64,000 nt of DNA from Saccharomyces mikatae IFO 1815 (Eukaryota; Ascomycota; Saccharomycetes; Saccharomycetales; Saccharomycetaceae), in contig NC_079263.1 in assembly GCF_947241705.1 (NCBI RefSeq), positions 248,001-312,000 on the forward strand, in the 5' to 3' direction. Under the pieces are notes generated by a model. It had not been told where the DNA came from, did not search any database, and saw only the letters and a list, made by a program, of their open reading frames with translations. Positions 62,793-64,000 of the stretch are shown piece after piece. The stretch's first letter is position 1, and each line of letters begins with the position of its first letter. The translations under genes were made by a program, and so were the position numbers.

Positions 62793-64000
62793 ATGTCATC
62801 AATTCAAGAAGGGGACACTAAGGCTCATCTGCACTCGCTTAAAGAAGGTGAAGCTACTGGTCGTCGTAGCGAGAGACTTCCAAAGCAAAGAAGCATCGTC
62901 GGGTCCCATATCCAACGTCCACTATCTCAAACAACGTTAGGAAGATCAAGGGCGGGGAGCAATACAGTCAGTAAGGTTTCTGGTTTAGATATTGCTCGAA
63001 GACCAAGTGAAAATTTATTATTGAACATGAACTGTAATAGCGTTGATAGTGACGGGACTATGCTAAATTCATTCATTAACTCTGCTTTGCCGCCACCGAA
63101 AGTAAATTCTGTTCAAACGAGAACTGAGCGGCCTACTTCCAACAGTTCAATAGGTACCAAGACCACGGAAGTATTCTCATCCACGTCCACATCGTCATCA
63201 TTGGGAGATACCAGTGATGAAGGAGAAAATAACGATACTGAAAAATCTAAAATAAACACTGTTCCCAAAATGTTGATGGAAAAGAACACTCAGAGTATAT
63301 GTGTTAACGCAAATAGAACGAGAAAGACAAGTAACCGCACCATTGTGGAAGCAAGCCCGAATAACGCCAAAGTTGCGCTGCAGAAAAGCATGTCCTTTGA
63401 CGAAACCGCTGCGCAGAGATCCAAGAGTAAATCTAGACACTCTTATCAAGAACAGTTTTTTTCAATGAGAAACGAACCATCGTTACTCAACAACCAACAA
63501 AGATCGCGTGCTAAATCGCAATCATACTCCTCATCGGGATATAATAACACTAATATTTCTCCACCTTTAAAAACTTTTGGCATCACCTCGAAATTTTCTA
63601 ATGTAACTAGTCGGACAGACGCTTCCTCCTTAGAATTCAATGTTTCATCACAGAAGCCTCTGAATTGCAAGCCATTAACCCCATCCCAAAAATACAGACT
63701 TCGTAAGGAGCAATCGGAGCTGAACTTGAGAAATACCATCAAGAGAAAAGAGAAATATTATGATAGTCAAGAACAAATTCTTGAGTTACAAGAAGGAGAT
63801 ATTGATGATTCGTTAATTTGGAATGTTCCTATGGCATCATACTCTACGAATTCTTTTTTGGCGTCTGCCAAGCCTGATGATTTAAACAACTTGGACGCCA
63901 AGAATGAGCTATCGGAGTATACTGGAGGTTTAATGAATGCCAATTTTGATAACTCTGATATAAAGCAAAATCATAGATATTCAAACATTTCGTTTGCAAG
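62793..64000 (+). CDS. SBE22: SBE22, N-terminal part (bud growth and cell-wall transport)
   Basis: An open frame from the ATG at 62793 ([21 protein letters not shown]) to the right edge with no stop, so about 402 of the roughly 850 residues are visible. The N-terminal part is Ser/Asn/Arg-rich and disordered, with the block [13 protein letters not shown] and RRPSENLL. Known role in S. cerevisiae: a Golgi-linked protein acting redundantly with Sbe2 (its genome-duplication paralogue) in polarised delivery of cell-wall components to the bud. Identification is by start sequence and by position directly after KIC1. Nothing broken in the visible part. Confidence 0.93.
   Translation, partial: MSSIQEGDTKAHLHSLKEGEATGRRSERLPKQRSIVGSHIQRPLSQTTLGRSRAGSNTVSKVSGLDIARRPSENLLLNMNCNSVDSDGTMLNSFINSALPPPKVNSVQTRTERPTSNSSIGTKTTEVFSSTSTSSSLGDTSDEGENNDTEKSKINTVPKMLMEKNTQSICVNANRTRKTSNRTIVEASPNNAKVALQKSMSFDETAAQRSKSKSRHSYQEQFFSMRNEPSLLNNQQRSRAKSQSYSSSGYNNTNISPPLKTFGITSKFSNVTSRTDASSLEFNVSSQKPLNCKPLTPSQKYRLRKEQSELNLRNTIKRKEKYYDSQEQILELQEGDIDDSLIWNVPMASYSTNSFLASAKPDDLNNLDAKNELSEYTGGLMNANFDNSDIKQNHRYSNISFA

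Overview
This window is a 64 kb stretch of a budding-yeast chromosome from the genus Saccharomyces. Gene content, order and orientation match, as I recall it, the right arm of S. cerevisiae chromosome VIII from YHR078W to YHR103W. Support comes from the compact layout, TACTAAC branch points with GTATGT donors, and many near-full-length proteins that I recognise. The proteins are not identical to the S288C versions I remember (IRE1, SAM35, NAM8, LAM4 and KIC1 differ clearly, while TRA1 and the STE12 DNA-binding domain are nearly unchanged). I therefore infer a non-cerevisiae member of the Saccharomyces sensu stricto group, species not determined.

Layout, left to right: the 3' end of YHR078W (+); IRE1 (-), the unfolded-protein sensor; SAE3 (-, one intron), a meiotic recombination factor; LAM4 (-), a sterol carrier at ER-plasma membrane contacts; LRP1/RRP47 (+), an exosome cofactor; KSP1 (-), a kinase; SAM35 (+), mitochondrial outer-membrane assembly; STE12 (+), the mating transcription factor; IPI1 (+), pre-60S processing; NAM8 (+), a U1 snRNP and meiotic splicing factor; RTC3 (+); RPF1 (+), 60S assembly; GAR1 (-), H/ACA snoRNP; YNG2 (-), NuA4; MSR1 (-), mitochondrial ArgRS. 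Next comes a tandem hexose-transporter cluster HXT4-HXT1-HXT5 (all -), spread over about 10 kb with unusually long promoters. Then YHR097C/PAL2 (-, one intron), SFB3 (-), a COPII cargo adaptor; TRA1 (+, 11.2 kb), a SAGA/NuA4 scaffold; GEP4 (-), cardiolipin synthesis; BIG1 (-, one intron), cell-wall beta-1,6-glucan; KIC1 (+), a RAM-network kinase; and the 5' part of SBE22 (+), which runs off the right edge.

Themes: ribosome and snoRNP biogenesis genes (LRP1, IPI1, RPF1, GAR1) carry PAC and/or RRPE-like promoter words. The three HXT genes carry the glucose-response vocabulary (Rgt1, Mig1, STRE). STE12 carries pheromone-response elements suggesting autoregulation, and SAE3 has a URS1 meiotic element. 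TRA1 and YNG2 are both NuA4 subunits but are 18 kb apart and not co-regulated by position.

I found no tRNA, rRNA, snoRNA, Ty/LTR element, CRISPR array or pseudogene that I could support. Three introns had to be inferred by hand; several start codons were corrected from upstream non-ATG codons to the conserved ATG. I saw nothing that amounts to a new biological system. The most interesting signals are a conversion-like mosaic between HXT4 and HXT1, a dense Rgt1-site array, a palindromic pheromone element at STE12, tandem in-frame splice acceptors in YHR097C, and a 12-mer shared by two intergenic regions.
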